64,000 nucleotides of DNA, taken from positions 62,001-126,000 of the forward strand of contig NZ_JOEK01000003.1 in NCBI RefSeq assembly GCF_000719135.1, given 5' to 3'. Source of the stretch: Streptomyces avicenniae (lineage in GTDB: Bacteria; Actinomycetota; Actinomycetes; Streptomycetales; Streptomycetaceae). Positions within the stretch are counted from its first letter, which is position 1; every line of letters begins with the position of its first letter. Both the position numbers and the translations under genes were made by a program. The notes below the pieces were generated by a model. That model saw nothing but the letters and a program-made list of their open reading frames with translations. It was not told the DNA's origin and ran no database searches. Shown here piece by piece: positions 42,255 to 51,575 of the stretch.

Positions 42255-44423
42255 ATGACTCAGGGAGCCACGGTCCGCCCGGACACGCCCGCACTGCCCC
42301 AGCCGGTGTCCCCGGACGGACGCGCCGCGTCCGCCACGTCAGGGGGCGACGGCGGTGAGCTTCCCCCGGACCGCTTCCTCGACCGCGAGCGCAGCTGGCT
42401 CGCCTTCAACGAACGCGTCCTCGAACTCGCCGAGGACACCGGCACGCCGCTGCTGGAGCGCGTCAACTTCCTGTCCATCTTCGCGAGCAACCTCGACGAG
42501 TTCTTCATGGTGCGCGTCGCCGGGCTCAAGCGCCGCATCGCCACCGGCGTCGCGACCCGCTCCCTCACCGGCCGCCCGCCGCGCGAGGTCATCGGCACGA
42601 TCTGGACCATGGCGCGCGACCAGCTCGCCCGCCAGGCCGCCGTCTACCGGCAGGACGTCGGGCCGCGGCTCGCCGAGGAGGGCATCCACCTCCTGCGCTG
42701 GCCCGACCTCGACGAGGAGGAGCAGACCCGCCTGTTCTCCTTCTTCCGCAAACGAATCTTCCCGGTCCTCACCCCGCTCGCCGTGGACCCGGCCCACCCC
42801 TTCCCCTACATATCCGGGCTCTCCCTCAACCTCGCCGTGATGGTCCGCAACCCGGCCAGCGGCCACAAACACTTCGCACGCGTGAAGGTCCCGCCGCTGC
42901 TGACCCGTTTCATGGAGGCGTCGCCGCAGCGCTACGTCCCCGTCGAGGACGTCATCGCCGCCCACCTCGAAGAGCTGTTCCCCGGCATGGAGGTGCTGGC
43001 GCACCACGTCTTCCGCGTGACGCGCAACGAGGACCTGGAGGTCGAGGAGGACGACGCGGAGAACCTCCTCCAGGCCCTGGAGAAGGAACTGCTGCGCCGC
43101 CGCTTCGGCCCGCCCGTCCGCCTGGAGGTCGAGGAGTCCATCGACCCCGAGGTGCTCGACGTCCTCATCCGCGAGCTGAAGATCAGCCGCGAGGAGGTGT
43201 ACGCGCTGCCAGGCCCGCTGGACCTGACCGGTCTGCGCGCCATCGCCTCCCTCGACCGGCCCGACCTGAAGTACCCCAAGTTCGTCGCCCGCACCCACCG
43301 CGACCTGGCCGAGGTCGAGTCGGCGTCCGCGCCCGACATCTTCGCGGCGCTGCGCGAACGCGACGTGCTCCTGCACCACCCGTACGACTCGTTCTCCACC
43401 TCCGTCCAGGCGTTCCTGGAACAGGCCGCCGCCGACCCCGACGTCCTCGCCATCAAACAGACGCTCTACCGCACCTCGGGCGACTCGCCGATCGTGGACG
43501 CCCTGATCGACGCCGCCGAGTCGGGCAAGCAGGTCCTCGTCCTCGTGGAGATCAAGGCGCGCTTCGACGAGCACGCCAACATCAAGTGGGCGCGGAAGCT
43601 GGAGGAGGCCGGCTGCCATGTGGTGTACGGCCTGGTCGGCCTGAAGACGCACTGCAAGCTGTCCCTCGTCGTCCGCCAGGAGGGCGACGGCCTGCGCCGC
43701 TACGCGCACGTCGGCACCGGCAACTACCACCCGAAGACGGCCCGCGTGTACGAGGACCTGGGCCTCCTGACGGCCGACCCCGAGGTCGGCGCCGACCTGT
43801 CCGACCTCTTCAACCGCCTCTCCGGCTACTCGCGGCGCGACAACTACCGCCGCCTCCTCGTCGCCCCCCGCTCCCTGCGCGACGGCCTCATCACCCGCAT
43901 CCGCCGCGAGATCGACCACCAGCGCGCCGGGCGCCCCGCCGCCATCCGCATCAAGGTCAACTCGATCGTGGACGAGGCGATCATCGACGCCCTCTACCGC
44001 GCCTCGCAGGCGGGCGTCCCCGTGGACGTGTGGGTGCGCGGCATCTGCGCCCTGCGCCCCGGCGTGCCGGGGCTGTCGGAGAACATCCGCGTCCGCAGCG
44101 TCCTGGGCCGCTTCCTCGAACACTCGCGCCTCTACGCGTTCGCCGCCGGCGGCGAGAACGAGGTGTGGCTCGGCAGCGCCGACCTGATGCACCGCAACCT
44201 CGACCGCCGCATCGAGGTCATCGTCCGCGTCACCGACCCGGGCCACCGCGCCACGCTCGGCCGCCTGCTGACCACCGGCATGTCGGACGGCTCCGAGTCC
44301 TGGCACCTCGACGCGGACGGCGGCTGGACACGCCACGCCGAGGACGCCGACGGGCGGCGCCTCACCAACGTCCAGGAAGCCCTCATAGACGTGCGGAGGA
44401 AGCGCCGTGCGGCCGGTGACTGA
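42255..44423 (+). CDS. ppk: Polyphosphate kinase
   Basis: 722 residues, full-length PPK1. It begins, after a 35-residue Pro-rich leader, with [20 protein letters not shown] and contains the autophosphorylation region [22 protein letters not shown], plus [20 protein letters not shown] and the nucleotide-binding [11 protein letters not shown]. It makes polyphosphate from ATP. The ppk 3' end overlaps the NUDIX gene by 17 bp. Confidence 0.96.
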   Translation: MTQGATVRPDTPALPQPVSPDGRAASATSGGDGGELPPDRFLDRERSWLAFNERVLELAEDTGTPLLERVNFLSIFASNLDEFFMVRVAGLKRRIATGVATRSLTGRPPREVIGTIWTMARDQLARQAAVYRQDVGPRLAEEGIHLLRWPDLDEEEQTRLFSFFRKRIFPVLTPLAVDPAHPFPYISGLSLNLAVMVRNPASGHKHFARVKVPPLLTRFMEASPQRYVPVEDVIAAHLEELFPGMEVLAHHVFRVTRNEDLEVEEDDAENLLQALEKELLRRRFGPPVRLEVEESIDPEVLDVLIRELKISREEVYALPGPLDLTGLRAIASLDRPDLKYPKFVARTHRDLAEVESASAPDIFAALRERDVLLHHPYDSFSTSVQAFLEQAAADPDVLAIKQTLYRTSGDSPIVDALIDAAESGKQVLVLVEIKARFDEHANIKWARKLEEAGCHVVYGLVGLKTHCKLSLVVRQEGDGLRRYAHVGTGNYHPKTARVYEDLGLLTADPEVGADLSDLFNRLSGYSRRDNYRRLLVAPRSLRDGLITRIRREIDHQRAGRPAAIRIKVNSIVDEAIIDALYRASQAGVPVDVWVRGICALRPGVPGLSENIRVRSVLGRFLEHSRLYAFAAGGENEVWLGSADLMHRNLDRRIEVIVRVTDPGHRATLGRLLTTGMSDGSESWHLDADGGWTRHAEDADGRRLTNVQEALIDVRRKRRAAGD

Positions 44424-44838
44424 CCCGGCGCCCGCGCCGATACGCGCGGCCGGCTGCGTCCTGTGGCGCAGGTCGGCCGGGGGCGGCATCGAGGTGGCGC
44501 TCGTGCACCGGCCCAAGTACGACGACTGGTCGCACCCCAAGGGCAAGCTGCACCTCGGCGAGCCGCACGACGCCGCGGCCGTCCGCGAGGTCCGCGAGGA
44601 GACGGGCATGGAGTGCGTCCTCGGCCACGCCCTGCCCACGGCGCGCTACCTGACCGAGGGCGGGCGCGCCAAGATCGTCCGCTACTGGATCGCCGAGGCC
44701 GTACGCGGCCGGTTCGTGCCGAACGACGAGGTGGACGCCGTCGCCTGGCTCGCCCCGCCCGAGGCCCGCGTCCGCCTCACCGGCGAGCCGGACCGCACCC
44801 TGCTGGACGAGGCGCTGGTCACGCTCCCGGCCCGCTGA
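44407..44838 (+). CDS. NUDIX hydrolase (MutT-like)
   Basis: 143 residues from GTG 44407. The complete Nudix box is present: [22 protein letters not shown]. The N-terminal [11 protein letters not shown] and [14 protein letters not shown] resemble mycobacterial MutT1, which removes 8-oxo-GTP or diadenosine polyphosphates, but the phosphatase half of MutT1 is absent. It overlaps ppk and is convergent, with a 20-bp overlap, with the methyltransferase gene. Confidence 0.9.
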   Translation: MRPVTDPAPAPIRAAGCVLWRRSAGGGIEVALVHRPKYDDWSHPKGKLHLGEPHDAAAVREVREETGMECVLGHALPTARYLTEGGRAKIVRYWIAEAVRGRFVPNDEVDAVAWLAPPEARVRLTGEPDRTLLDEALVTLPAR

Positions 44839-45598
44839 CCGGCGCCAGCGCCGCCCACGCCACCGTCACCTCGCCCTGCCGCCAGCGCGCCGGACCGTCC
44901 AGCACCGGCCAGTCGGCCGCCAGCGCCCGCACGGCGCGCAGCCAGCGCTGCCGTGCGCCCAGCGGCGCCCAGGGCGCGGCGGCGGCCCAGGCGCGGTCGA
45001 AGCCGCGCAGGAAGGCGTGCACCGGCTCGCCCGGCACGTTCCGGTGGATCAGCGCCTTCGGCAGGCGTTCCGCCAGGTCGGACGGGGTGCCGAGCGAGCC
45101 GAGCCGCGCGGCGAACGTCACGCTGCGCGGCCCCTCGGGACCCAGCGCCACCCACACGTGCCGCCGCCCGATCTCGTCACACGTGCCCTCCACCAGCAGC
45201 CCGCCGGGCGCCAGCCGCCCGCACAGCCGCGCCCACACGGCGGGCACGCCGTCCTCCGGGTACTGGCGCAGGACGTTCGCCGCGCGGATCAGCGCGGGCC
45301 GCTCCCCGCCCGGCAGCGGCACCTCGAAGCCGCCGCGGACGAAGGCGAGCCCGTCCCGCACGTACGGCAGGGCCGCCGCGACCCGCGCCGGGTCGATCTC
45401 CACGCCCGTCACCCGCAGGTCCGGCCGCACCCGGCGCAGCCGCTCCAGCAGCTCGACGGCGGTCCACGGCGCGGCGCCGTACCCCAGGTCAACGGCCGCC
45501 GGGGGCGCGGCGGCACGGCGCAGCGCGGGGCCGTGCGCGGCGGCGATCCAGCGGTCCATGCGGCGCAGGCGGTTGGGCCCCGTCGTCCCCCTGGTCAC
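44819..45598 (-). CDS. SAM-dependent methyltransferase
   Basis: 259 residues from GTG 45598, which has GGAGG upstream; the ATG at 45613 has none. Class I methyltransferase motifs: AVDLGYGAAPWTAVELLERL (motif I), VTGVEIDPARV (motif II acidic residue) and LVEGTCDEIGRR. The substrate is not recognisable. It is divergent from mshA with a short intergenic region. Confidence 0.8.
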   Translation of the reverse strand: MTRGTTGPNRLRRMDRWIAAAHGPALRRAAAPPAAVDLGYGAAPWTAVELLERLRRVRPDLRVTGVEIDPARVAAALPYVRDGLAFVRGGFEVPLPGGERPALIRAANVLRQYPEDGVPAVWARLCGRLAPGGLLVEGTCDEIGRRHVWVALGPEGPRSVTFAARLGSLGTPSDLAERLPKALIHRNVPGEPVHAFLRGFDRAWAAAAPWAPLGARQRWLRAVRALAADWPVLDGPARWRQGEVTVAWAALAPVSGPGA

Positions 45599-45744
45599 GT
45601 TCCCCTCCGGCATGCGCGAGAGCGTAACCCCCGCGCCGGGCGGGCACCGGGGGTGGACGGGAGAGCGGGCCGCGAACGCGGGTGGGCACAATGGGAGCGG
45701 TGCCCCCGGCTGACAGGTCGCACCCGCCGAGGAGAGGAAGAGCC

Positions 45745-47016
45745 GTGCCACAGGTCCGCCGCGTCGCGATGCTGAGCGTGCACACGTCGCCGCTCCACCA
45801 GCCGGGGACCGGGGACGCGGGCGGGATGAACGTGTACATCGTGGAGCTGTCACGGCAGCTCGCGCGGCAGGGCGTCGAGGTCGAGATCTTCACCCGCGCC
45901 ACGGCCGGGGGCCTGGCCCCCACCGTCGAACTGGCGCCCGGCGTGCTGGTACGGCACGTGGACGCGGGACCGTACGCGGGCCTCAGCAAGGAGGAGCTGC
46001 CCGCCCAGCTGTGCGCCTTCACGCACGGCCTCATGCGCTTCTGGGCCGGGCGCAGGCCCGACCACTTCGACCTCGTCCACTCGCACTACTGGCTGTCGGG
46101 GCAGGTCGGCTGGCTGGCCGCCGAGCGCTGGGGCGTCCCCCTCGTCCACCAGATGCACACCATGGCCAAGGTGAAGAACGCCGCCCTCGCCACCGGCGAC
46201 ACCCCGGAACCGGCCGCGCGCGTCATCGGCGAGACGCAGATCGTCCGTGCCGCCGACCGCCTGATCGCCAACACCGCCGAGGAGGCCGCCGACCTCGTCA
46301 GGCACTACGACGCCGACCCGGCGCGCACCATGGTCGTCCACCCGGGCGTGAACCTCGAACGCTTCCGCCCGGCGGACGGCCGCGCCGCCGCACGCGCCCG
46401 CCTCGGGCTGCCGCAGGACGCGCTGGTGCCGCTGTTCGCCGGGCGCATCCAGCCGCTGAAGGCGCCCGACATCCTGCTGTACGCCGTCCGCCACCTGCTG
46501 GACGCGCGGCCTGAGCTGCACCGCCGGATGGTCGTCCCCGTCGTGGGCGGCCCGTCCGGGTCGGGGCTGGCGCGGCCGGAACGCCTTCAGAAGCTCGCCG
46601 CCCGCCTCGGCCTGACCGACCTCGTGCGCTTCTGCCCGCCGGTCACGCAGGAGGTGCTGGCCGACTGGTACCGGGCCGCGAGCGTGCTGGTCATGCCGTC
46701 GTACAGCGAGTCCTTCGGCCTCGCGGCGGCCGAGGCCCAGGCGTGCGGCACCCCGGTCATCGCCGCGGCGGTGGGCGGCCTGCCGGTGGTCGTACGGGAC
46801 GGGCGGACCGGCTTCCTGATCGACGGCCACGACCCCGCCGACTACGCGCGGGCCCTGCGCCACTTCGTGGACCACCCGCCCCTCACCGCGAGGCTCGGCG
46901 CCGAGGCCCACCGGCACGCCCACGGCTTCGGCTGGGACGCGACGGCCGCCGACACCCTCACCGTCTACCAGACGGCACGCGAATCCCACCGCTTCACCCA
47001 GCCCGCCACCGGCTGA
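45745..47016 (+). CDS. mshA: D-inositol-3-phosphate glycosyltransferase MshA
   Basis: 423 residues from GTG 45745, with GGAGAGGAAG just upstream. Signature segments: [20 protein letters not shown] followed by [35 protein letters not shown] and [20 protein letters not shown]. It joins GlcNAc to inositol phosphate as the first step of mycothiol synthesis. mshD lies 4 kb upstream. Confidence 0.95.
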   Translation: MPQVRRVAMLSVHTSPLHQPGTGDAGGMNVYIVELSRQLARQGVEVEIFTRATAGGLAPTVELAPGVLVRHVDAGPYAGLSKEELPAQLCAFTHGLMRFWAGRRPDHFDLVHSHYWLSGQVGWLAAERWGVPLVHQMHTMAKVKNAALATGDTPEPAARVIGETQIVRAADRLIANTAEEAADLVRHYDADPARTMVVHPGVNLERFRPADGRAAARARLGLPQDALVPLFAGRIQPLKAPDILLYAVRHLLDARPELHRRMVVPVVGGPSGSGLARPERLQKLAARLGLTDLVRFCPPVTQEVLADWYRAASVLVMPSYSESFGLAAAEAQACGTPVIAAAVGGLPVVVRDGRTGFLIDGHDPADYARALRHFVDHPPLTARLGAEAHRHAHGFGWDATAADTLTVYQTARESHRFTQPATG

Positions 47017-47035
47017 CCGGCCTACCATCGACCGC

Positions 47036-47539
47036 ATGCCCGCACCCGATCCCCGCGCCCTGCACGCGGTCGAAGAGGCGCTGCGCGCGTGCGGCGCCCC
47101 CTGGGAGAGCCCGTCCCCCGGGCACTACGTCGTCTCCCTCCCCGGCACCCGCAAGCTCTCGACGACCTGCTCCCTCGTCGTCGGACGCCACGCGCTCTCC
47201 GTCAACGCCTTCGTCATCCGCAGCCCCGACGAGAACCACGCCGCCGTCCACCGCTGGCTGCTGGAGCGGAACCTCCGCCTGTTCGGCGTCGCGTACGCGA
47301 TCGACGCGCACGGCGACATCTACCTCGCCGGGCGCCTCCCCCTGACGGCCCTCGCGCCCGACGAGATCGACCGTGTCCTGGGAACCGTCCTGGAGAACGC
47401 CGACGGCTCCTTCAACACGCTCCTCGAACTCGGCTTCGCGACCGCGATCAGGAAGGAGTACGCCTGGCGCGTCGCGCGGGGCGAGTCCACCCGCAATCTG
47501 GACGCGTTCGCGCACCTCACACGCCCCACCGGCGGATAG
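47036..47539 (+). CDS. YbjN-domain (T3SS chaperone-like fold) protein
   Basis: 167 residues with the YbjN fold: [20 protein letters not shown], then [19 protein letters not shown] and [11 protein letters not shown]. Function in actinobacteria is unknown. TACCAT lies exactly 7 bases before the ATG with no ribosome site, so it is probably leaderless. It lies between mshA and gpmA in the same direction, an order common in Streptomyces. Confidence 0.88.
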   Translation: MPAPDPRALHAVEEALRACGAPWESPSPGHYVVSLPGTRKLSTTCSLVVGRHALSVNAFVIRSPDENHAAVHRWLLERNLRLFGVAYAIDAHGDIYLAGRLPLTALAPDEIDRVLGTVLENADGSFNTLLELGFATAIRKEYAWRVARGESTRNLDAFAHLTRPTGG

Positions 47540-47585
47540 GGGGTCGCCCCGCCACCGGGCCCGCGCGCCGTCTACCCTCGGCACC

Positions 47586-48344
47586 ATGGCCGACGCACCG
47601 TACAAGCTGATCCTCCTCCGCCACGGAGAGAGCGAGTGGAACGCGAAGAACCTCTTCACCGGCTGGGTGGACGTCAATCTCACCGAGAAGGGTGAGAAGG
47701 AGGCGGTCCGCGGCGGCGAGCTGCTGAAGGACGCCGGGCTGCTCCCCGACGTGCTGCACACCTCGACGCTCAAGCGCGCCATCCGCACGGCGAACCTCGC
47801 CCTCGACGCCGCCGACCGCGCCTGGGTGCCGGTGCACCGCTCGTGGCGGCTGAACGAGCGCCACTACGGCGCGCTCCAGGGCAAGGACAAGGCGGCGACG
47901 CTCGCCGAGTTCGGCGAGGAGCAGTTCACGCAGTGGCGCCGCTCCTACGACACCCCGCCGCCGGTGCTGGCCGACGGCGCCGCGTGGTCGCAGAGCGACG
48001 ACCCGCGCTACGCGGGCATCCCGAGCGAGCTGCGCCCGCGCACCGAGTGCCTGAAGGACGTCGTCGTCCGCATGCTGCCGTACTGGTACGACGCGATCGT
48101 CCCCGACCTCGGCGCGGGCCGCACCGTCCTCGTGACCGCCCACGGCAACAGCCTGCGCGCCCTCGTGAAGCACCTCGACAACGTCTCGGACGACGCCATC
48201 GTCGGCCTCAACATCCCGACGGGCATCCCGCTGCTCTACGAGCTGGACGCCGACTTCCACCCCGTGACCCCCGGTGGCACCTACCTCGACCCCGAGGCTG
48301 CCCGCGCCTCCATCGAGGCCGTCAAGAACCAGGGCAAGAAGTAA
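47586..48344 (+). CDS. gpmA: 2,3-bisphosphoglycerate-dependent phosphoglycerate mutase
   Basis: 252 residues, full length. The active-site segment [20 protein letters not shown] carries the phosphohistidine; the second His lies in [31 protein letters not shown] is also typical. It interconverts 2- and 3-phosphoglycerate. TACCCT lies exactly 7 bases before the ATG, so it is another probable leaderless gene. A strong terminator follows. Confidence 0.96.
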   Translation: MADAPYKLILLRHGESEWNAKNLFTGWVDVNLTEKGEKEAVRGGELLKDAGLLPDVLHTSTLKRAIRTANLALDAADRAWVPVHRSWRLNERHYGALQGKDKAATLAEFGEEQFTQWRRSYDTPPPVLADGAAWSQSDDPRYAGIPSELRPRTECLKDVVVRMLPYWYDAIVPDLGAGRTVLVTAHGNSLRALVKHLDNVSDDAIVGLNIPTGIPLLYELDADFHPVTPGGTYLDPEAARASIEAVKNQGKK

Positions 48345-48361
48345 CGCACCGCGGAACGCAG

Positions 48362-48400
48362 GTGCCCTCTGCCGCCGGTTCCTCCGGTGGCAGAGGGCAC
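48362..48400 (+). terminator. Terminator of gpmA
   Basis: 17-bp arms with one wobble (GTGCCCTCTGCC at the outer stem) and loop TTCCT, 18 bases after the gpmA stop, followed by TTCCCC. Confidence 0.85.
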
Positions 48401-48420
48401 TTCCCCAGTGCCCAGGACGG

Positions 48421-48960
48421 TCAGCACCCTCCTGCGGGCCGCGCTCGCCGGTACCTCGACCGCTCGTACTGTTCCAGCCACTTCCTGCTGCTGCGCGATG
48501 AGCTGTCCCCTGCCTTGACGGCGCGCAGCCCGCCACGGTTCGCCACGACCCGGAGGGTTCTCGGACGTCTCCTCGGTCGCCAGGGCGGCGAGCGGCACGA
48601 CCTCCACCGGTCCTGCCACTGCGGGCAGCACGAAGCCGCAGAGGTTGGCCGTGACGCTCCGCGCGATCAGCTCGGCCAACGGGCCGCGCTCCTATCCGTC
48701 GGCCCGCTACATCGCCCGCAGGTACTACTCGCGGTCCCGCTTGTAGATGATCGCCGGGGGTAGCCCAGGCGGCCGAGGAGCAGGTTGAGAGCGAGCCGCC
48801 CCGTCCGGCCGTCCCCGTCGAGGGACGGGTGGATCTGCTCGCACCTGTCGCGACGCCCTCGATCCTGTTCGGTCCGAAGAGGGGAAACCGCACCGAACAA
48901 CTTCACCGACGCCCTGTGCCGCGGCTCCCCGGGGGCGTCGGCCGGGACCACGGGACCCCG
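48421..48960 (-). pseudogene. Decayed Fic-family (AMP-transferase type) gene
   Basis: Pieces of a Fic protein follow one another on the minus strand in different frames. QIHPSLDGDGRTGRLALNLL with GRLGYP (the Fic HPFxxGNGR site, with N replaced by D) is followed in another frame by AIIYKRDRE and a stop. Then come LAELIARSVTANLCGFVLPA and, in a third frame, SSRKWLEQYERSRYRR and a stop. At least two frameshifts and internal stops break it, and the N-terminal half is missing. It lies between gpmA and a sensor kinase gene. Confidence 0.75.
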
Positions 48961-49040
48961 CCGCGTCGTGGCTGGTCCGGTGGGGTGCGGGCGTGGAAAA
49001 CCTTGCCGCGCACCGCCGCCGACCGCTTACGCTCGAAGGC

Positions 49041-50417
49041 ATGACCGACACGCCGACGGCTCGCGCCGAGGGGCAGCGCACCTGGATGCTGCCGAGCGCC
49101 CTGCTGGCGGCCGAGACCTGCGGCACCGGTGACCGCGTCCGTCGCACCGGCCGCGACTGGCTCGTGGACCTCACTCTGTTCGCCTGGGCCGTCGGTCTGT
49201 GGTGCGCGCTGCTCCCGTCGCTGCCCGACCTGGACTACCTGCCCGACTGGATGGTCACCCTCGACGCGCCGCTCGGCGCCCTGGCCTGCGTCGGACTGTG
49301 GTGGCGCCGCCGCCACCCGCTCGCCCTCGCCATCGCGCTGATACCCATCGGCGCCCTGTCCACCACGGTCTTCGGCGCGCTGGCCGTCGTCATCCTCAAC
49401 CTCGGGCTGCGCGTCCCCCGCCGGACGGCCTGGGCCGTCCTCGCCCTGCACGTCGCGCTGGGGCTGCCCTACGGCATCCTCGCCGCGGGCGAGGACACCG
49501 GCGACTGGGCGGCGGCGTTCTTCTTCATCGCCTACTACCTGTTCTTCTACGCCTGGGGCGCCGCGCTCCGGGCCAGGCGGCAGCTCGTCACCCGCCTACG
49601 GGACGACGCCCAGCGCGAGCGCGCCGAGCACGCGCGCCGCCTCGCCGACGTCCGCCGGGCCGAGCGCGAGGCCATCGCCCGCGAGATGCACGACGTCCTC
49701 GCCCACCGCATCTCCCTGCTGTCCGTCCACGCGGGCGCCCTCGCGTACCGCACGGCCAAGCAGCAGGAGAGCAGGGACGTCCCGGCGCTGACGGACGCCG
49801 AGATCAGCGACAGCGCCCAGCTCATCCGCGACACCGCGCACCAGGCGCTCGAAGAGCTGCGCGACGTCCTCACCGTCCTGCGCGGCAGCGCGCGCGGCGC
49901 CGAGGGCCCGCAGCCCGGCATCGGCGACCTGCCCGACCTGCTCGCGGACGCCGAGCGGGCGGGCCAGCGCATCACCCTCGTCCGCGACGACGCCACGGAC
50001 ACCCCGGACGCCGCCGACCAACTGCGCGGCCCGGTCCAGCGGACCGTCTACCGCGTCGTCCAGGAAGGTCTCACCAACGCGCGCAAGCACGCGCCGGGCG
50101 CGCCCGTCACCGTCACCTTCTCCGGCGCCCCGGGACGCGGCCTGACCGTCGCCCTGCGCAACGGGCTCACCGACGACGCCGACCGGCCCATACCCGGCGC
50201 CGGGGCCGGGCTGACGGGCCTGGAGGAACGCGTCGCGCTCGACGGCGGCACGCTGCGCCACGGCGCGGCCCAGGGCACGTTCACCCTCGTCGCCGAGCTG
50301 CCCTGGCCCGGCGCCGCCGCACGCCCCGGCGCCGGGGAGGGCGACGGGACGGCGGCGGCGCCGGGAGCGGACCGTACGGGCACCGCTGCGGCTCAGCCGC
50401 AGCTGCCCCCGCACTGA
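49041..50417 (+). CDS. NarL-type membrane sensor histidine kinase (orphan)
   Basis: 458 residues. About five membrane segments lie between residues 43 and 175, then a coiled linker, H217 in REMHDVLAHRIS, N box QEGLTNARKHAPG and the G2-like GAGLTGLEERVAL. The last 40 residues are low-complexity and run over the antisense Cys-rich peptide gene. The ATG lies exactly 7 bases after TACGCT without a ribosome site. No response regulator gene is adjacent. Confidence 0.88.
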   Translation: MTDTPTARAEGQRTWMLPSALLAAETCGTGDRVRRTGRDWLVDLTLFAWAVGLWCALLPSLPDLDYLPDWMVTLDAPLGALACVGLWWRRRHPLALAIALIPIGALSTTVFGALAVVILNLGLRVPRRTAWAVLALHVALGLPYGILAAGEDTGDWAAAFFFIAYYLFFYAWGAALRARRQLVTRLRDDAQRERAEHARRLADVRRAEREAIAREMHDVLAHRISLLSVHAGALAYRTAKQQESRDVPALTDAEISDSAQLIRDTAHQALEELRDVLTVLRGSARGAEGPQPGIGDLPDLLADAERAGQRITLVRDDATDTPDAADQLRGPVQRTVYRVVQEGLTNARKHAPGAPVTVTFSGAPGRGLTVALRNGLTDDADRPIPGAGAGLTGLEERVALDGGTLRHGAAQGTFTLVAELPWPGAAARPGAGEGDGTAAAPGADRTGTAAAQPQLPPH

Positions 50418-50557
50418 CAGCCGGAGCCCGACTGGCACCCGCAGCTGCACCCCGAGGCGCAGCCGCAGCCGCTCAGCAGCGGCAGCGGACGGCGCTCCTT
50501 CGGGGTCACGGGCTGGGGCGCGGATATCGGCGCGGGGGAGGCCGGTGAGGCAGCCAT
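50393..50557 (-). CDS. 54-aa Cys-rich peptide
   Basis: ATG 50557 has AGGAGGG 4 bases upstream, a near-ideal ribosome site. The N-terminal half is Pro/Ala-rich; the C-terminal half holds eight Cys in CG, CS and CQ steps (start SGCGCASGCSCGC, end CQCGGSCG), like a small metallothionein or a modified-peptide core. It overlaps the 3' end of the sensor kinase gene by 25 bp on the opposite strand. No family was recognised. The quality of the start makes it a credible gene. Confidence 0.65.
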   Translation of the reverse strand: MAASPASPAPISAPQPVTPKERRPLPLLSGCGCASGCSCGCQSGSGCQCGGSCG

Positions 50558-50696
50558 GGAACCCTCCTGGGGCAGTGGACACGGCGGAACACGGCGGACG
50601 GCCCCGCGGACGGGACGGTCCCCGTGCCTCATTGGACGCCCGCCACGCCCCCCACCGTCAACCGCGCGCGGTGGGGCGCGCGGTCGCACCGGCGGC

Positions 50697-51371
50697 TCAG
50701 ACCGTCGGGTCGGGCTCCGGCGAGAACTCGTCCGCGTGCTCACCCGTCACCAGGTAGACCATGCGCCGCGCGATCGACACCGCGTGGTCGGCGAACCGCT
50801 CGTAGTAGCGGCCGAGGAGCGTCACATCGACCGCCGTCTCGATGCCGTGCTTCCACCGCTCGTCCAGCAGGTGGCTGAACAGCGTGCGGTGCAGCGAGTC
50901 CATCTCGTCGTCGTCCTGCTCCAGCTGCATGGCCAGATCGACGTCCTTGGTGATCAGCACCTCGGTCGCCTTCGCCATGAGCCGCTGCGCCAGCTGCCCC
51001 ATCTCCAGGATCGTCGCCGACAGGTCGCGCGGCACCGCGGAGTCGGGGAAGCGCAGCCGCGCCACCTTCGCCACGTGCTGCGCCAGGTCGCCGCAGCGCT
51101 CCAGGTCGGCGCTCATCCGCAGGCTGGTCACGACGATGCGCAGGTCGGTGGCGACCGGCTGCTGGCGCGCCAGCAGTGCTATCGCGGCGTTCTCCAGGTC
51201 GCGGTGCATCTCATCGACCTTTATGTCGGCGGCGATGACGGTCTCCGCCAGCTTCAGGTCGGCGTCCAGCATGGCGGTCGTCGCCCGCCCGATCGCCGAC
51301 CCGACGAACCTCGCCATCTCCACCAGGCTGTCGCTGACCGCGTCCAGTTCCTCGTGATACGCGTCACGCAT
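50697..51371 (-). CDS. phoU: Phosphate-signalling regulator PhoU
   Basis: 224 residues made of two three-helix bundles. Each carries the PhoU metal-cluster motif: VVTSLRMSADLERCGDLAQH and LLGRYYERFADHAVSIARR. It starts MRDAYHEELDAVSDSLVEM. PhoU links phosphate transport to the PhoR kinase and keeps it quiet when phosphate is plentiful. It is divergent from phoR, with PHO-box repeats between them. Confidence 0.96.
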   Translation of the reverse strand: MRDAYHEELDAVSDSLVEMARFVGSAIGRATTAMLDADLKLAETVIAADIKVDEMHRDLENAAIALLARQQPVATDLRIVVTSLRMSADLERCGDLAQHVAKVARLRFPDSAVPRDLSATILEMGQLAQRLMAKATEVLITKDVDLAMQLEQDDDEMDSLHRTLFSHLLDERWKHGIETAVDVTLLGRYYERFADHAVSIARRMVYLVTGEHADEFSPEPDPTV

Positions 51372-51469
51372 GTTGACCGTTCCGTCCTCTCCTCGCCCAG
51401 CGGGCTGCTTTCGCTCACACCTTCGGTCCGGCCCACACACTCTGTCCGGAAAGCAGCCGCTCCCGCCCC

Positions 51470-51502
51470 GACAAGTGAACCAATGCTGTCACCAAAGTGA
51501 AC
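51470..51502 (-). promoter_or_regulatory. PHO box: three 11-bp direct repeat units in the phoU-phoR interval
   Basis: On the minus strand the three adjacent units read GTTCACTTTGG, TGACAGCATTG and GTTCACTTGTC, exactly 11 bp apart, matching the PhoP direct-repeat consensus in the first and third. They face phoU and lie 74-106 bp upstream of phoR, so PhoP should act on both genes. Another GTTCACG at 51545 points to phoR. Confidence 0.8.
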
Positions 51503-51575
51503 TCTCACCGGCGCCCGGACGAGCATCTCCGCTCGGCCCTGTGGTTCACGGCCACGCCCCGCATAACCTGAGCAT

